From: Scleropages formosus
Taxonomy: Eukaryota > Chordata > Actinopteri > Osteoglossiformes > Osteoglossidae
Assembly (NCBI RefSeq): GCF_900964775.1
Contig: NC_041812.1
Span: 14,255,334 to 14,319,333 of the forward strand
Length of the DNA: 64,000 nucleotides
Direction of reading: 5' to 3'
The notes under the pieces are model-generated. The model did not search any database and had not been told where the DNA came from. It saw only the letters and a list, made by a program, of their open reading frames with translations. Both the position numbers and the translations under genes were made by a program. The first letter of the stretch is position 1, and each line of letters begins with the position of its first letter. This document shows positions 61,417 to 64,000 of this stretch, one piece after another.

Positions 61417-63637
61417 ATGACAGCAAGGTGGAAAACGTTATCCAGTGGTGCGGTCTTCCGTCACATGGCCACAACCCCCGAAGGACAGCGCCACAGCGGC
61501 TACAGCAACAGCGTGCCTGTTGTTTCTCAGAACATGTGCCCAGACACTATTCGGTCCTTCAACGAGATCCCTGGGCACTGGAAAAATGGAGTGGCCAACC
61601 TCTACACGTTCTGGAGGTTAAATGGATTCAGGAATCTTCACCGTATCATGCTGCACAACTTCAACACCTACGGACCTATTTACCGGTAAGAAACATTCTC
61701 ATCTGAATTCAGTAACACTGTTTGGTAGTGCTATGTGCTTCTTGGTAACTAAGGTTTGCCCTGACATTTTCAAATGCCTTTGCTTATGTTAAAACATCAC
61801 CTTACACACTGGTATTTGTAAATGGATGGTCAATATGCAGTTTTTCTAAGGAAAGTACACTGTGTTTCCATCTGCATATAAGCACGTAGGACTTTCCTCC
61901 ATATTATTTTCCTTATTCCTTAAAAAAATCATTTTTATTCAGTACAGTTCTTTCATGCTTGTGAAACATATTGGTGTACATACAGATTTATTTGTGAAAT
62001 GTGTGTCTTCCATGTGCAGGGAGAAAATTGGTTACTATGAAAGTGTAAATATCATCAACCCAGAGGATGCAGCCATTCTGTTCAGAGCAGAGGGTCACTA
62101 TCCCAGGAGACTGAGAGTGGAGCCCTGGAATGCATATAGAGACTACAGGAACCATAAATATGGAGTCCTTCTGAAGTAATTTAATCTTTGTTTCATAGTG
62201 TTTTTGGATCTCAGTTTGTGTTTATTATTTGTATTTGGTCTTTCTCCTACATCATCTACATATCCAAAAAAAACAAATAATTTAACCTATAAATATATAA
62301 AAACTATCTAATTGTATTAAAATATTTTACATATAAACATAGATTTTTTTAAAAAACAAATGGAACGCCTTGACATAAGTCTGTTCTCCACAGGGATGGT
62401 GAGGACTGGAAAGCCAACCGAGTAATCTTGAATAAAGAGGTGATCTCTCCAAAGGTGCTGGAGAACTTTGTGCCCCTGTTGGATGAGGTTGGCCAAGACT
62501 TTGTGGCACGAGTTCATAAAAAGATTCTGAGAAGTGGACAGAACAAATGGACCACTGACCTCTCCTACGAGCTGTTCAAATATGCTCTGGAATGTAAGCT
62601 CCGTGACAGTGGTGGTTGCGATTCACAGATTGCACCACAGAATCTTTCACGCTAGATTTTTTAAATAATCTGATGTTCCTCTATGTTTCTGCTTTGCTGT
62701 CTTCTGTGGATCGCTCAAGATTTGATCAATGCATGCACCCTTAATGTCACCAGTAACCTTTTCTCTCTCTGTCCTGTTCTTTATATGTAGCTGTGAGCTC
62801 AGTACTCTATGGAGAGCGGCTGGGTTTGCTGCTGGACTACATTGATCCCAGAGCCCAACATTTTATTAACTGCATCTCCCTCATGTTTAAAACCACCACA
62901 CCCATGCTGTACATTCCTCCCAGTTTGCTGCGCCTGCTGGGGTCTAGAGTATGGAAACAGCATGTAGAGGCTTGGGATGGCATCTTCAGCCAGGGTAAGA
63001 TAATGTAGAGCAATGGAGCTCATAAAGAAATAATACCATCAGCCAACCTTTGTGCTGATGGACAGTTTAACCGGTAGAAAAGAAACGGCTATAAAGTGCT
63101 CTCAATTTGTTATCTGTTTTGGGACTGCAGCAGACCATTGTATCCAGAACATCTATCGACGGATGCGCCAGGAGGCCGGCATGGATAGGAATTATCCTGG
63201 GGTGCTGGCCAGCCTGCTATTACTAGACAAGTTGTCTATCGAGGACATCAAGGCCAGCGTAACTGAGCTGATGGCCGGGGGTGTGGATACAGTAAGAGTT
63301 AAACTCAAAAACATATTTTCCTCCACCATGCAAAACATCCATGAGGATACAAGAACAAACTATGCGAGAAAGAAGTCAAAAAGACGAAAACGTGAAAACA
63401 TGGTTATTGGCTCTTTAAGGTTCTCTAATACAGCTTTAATAAACTGAGCTTTTTGCGTCCCCTGTTTCAGACTTCCATTACACTGCTGTGGACCTTGTAC
63501 GAGTTAGCCCGCCACCCTGACCTGCAGGAGGAGTTAAGAGCTGAGATTATAGCAGCCAGGGCCTCCGCACAGGGAGATATGCTCCAGATGCTGAAGAGAG
63601 TGCCCTTGGTCAGAGGGGCTGTGAAGGAAACGCTGAG
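61417..63637 (+). CDS. cyp11a1: Cholesterol side-chain cleavage enzyme (P450scc), 5' two-thirds
   Basis: Mitochondrial cytochrome P450 that converts cholesterol to pregnenolone, the first step of steroid hormone synthesis, with electrons from adrenodoxin. Six exons are visible: 61417-61685, 62020-62175, 62394-62593, 62791-62994, 63131-63291 and 63471-63637. They encode 385 residues, and the remaining exons with the haem-binding cysteine lie beyond the window. The N-terminus MTARWKTLSSGAVFRH is basic and lacks acidic residues, as for a mitochondrial presequence. Family blocks are SFNEIPGHWKNG, NFNTYGPIYREKIG, INPEDAAILFRAEG, KDGEDWKANRV, SVSSVLYGER, the oxygen-binding I-helix AGGVDTTS (split by an intron) and the K-helix ExxR in KETLR at the last visible exon end. 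Length so far and all intron positions fit the 521-residue human enzyme. Confidence 0.93.
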
Positions 63638-64000
63638 GTAAAATAGTGCAATATTGCTAAAAGAAAACCCAATGGGCTATGGCTGTTCTCTTGGTAAAAT
63701 TCAAATACAGGAAAATCTGCATTGCATAAAATGGCTGTCCAATATACACTAAGTGAAGAAGCATACACTCACATATTCTGTTTGTTAATGTTGGGGTGTG
63801 CTTGAAAGAAGAACATAACTTAACAGTCACTTAACACATAACTTATAACTGCAATGACAGTCACATATTGGTGATGCTGAACTAGTGTGTCAGACAACAT
63901 TCGATCATGTCCCTCAACATGTTCAGATACAGAAAAGCAAAGGAAAGCAAAATCTTTCAGCATGACTGTATTATACAGAATATAATCACTTATAACAGCT
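63638..64000 (+). other. cyp11a1 intron 6, truncated by the window end
   Basis: Starts GTAAAA at 63638 and continues to the window end. AT-rich, with no further exon recognised. Confidence 0.7.

Overview
The window is vertebrate nuclear DNA, and specifically teleost. Its genes are split by GT-AG introns, and the proteins are orthologues of loci on human chromosome 15q. The interspersed repeats (Rex3, L2-tailed SINEs, TA-flanked MITEs) are of teleost type. A very abundant GT-tailed tRNA-derived SINE resembles one I recall from osteoglossiform (arowana/arapaima) genomes; that narrower placement is inference.

Layout, left to right: gcnt3 (mucin core-2/4 GlcNAc transferase, one coding exon, +) at 362-1648; a repeat-rich gap with a near full-length Rex3 LINE inserted inside a SINE; zwilch (kinetochore RZZ subunit, 18 coding exons, +) at 7658-14245; snapc5 (SNAPc subunit, 3 exons, -) at 15402-17574; dnaja4 (Hsp40, 7 coding exons, +) at 20924-25622 with a heat-shock element and TATA box; ppcdc (coenzyme A synthesis, 5 coding exons, +) at 30460-32448; a c15orf39 orthologue (2 coding exons, +) at 40290-46536; hexa (lysosomal beta-hexosaminidase alpha, 14 exons, +) at 50093-59042; and the first six exons of cyp11a1 (cholesterol side-chain cleavage, +) from 61417 to the window end. 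Exon phases were counted and close exactly for zwilch, dnaja4, ppcdc, c15orf39, hexa and the visible part of cyp11a1.

The genes do not form a pathway. They are neighbours by conserved or rearranged 15q synteny (ppcdc next to c15orf39 as in human, the others brought together). Intergenic and intronic DNA is dominated by three SINE families, called A, B and C here, non-LTR fragments, MITEs and a few LTR-element fossils.

The most interesting observation is in the c15orf39 orthologue. Its second coding exon ends in a spindlin-type (Spin/Ssty) Tudor-like domain whose aromatic-cage positions are all aromatic, so this poorly known protein may be a histone methyl-lysine reader. Other points are a splice-acceptor hairpin in ppcdc that exposes a branch-point motif, altered substrate-specificity residues in hexa, a GC-AG intron in hexa, and a SINE split by Rex3 that can be read against an intact copy elsewhere in the window.
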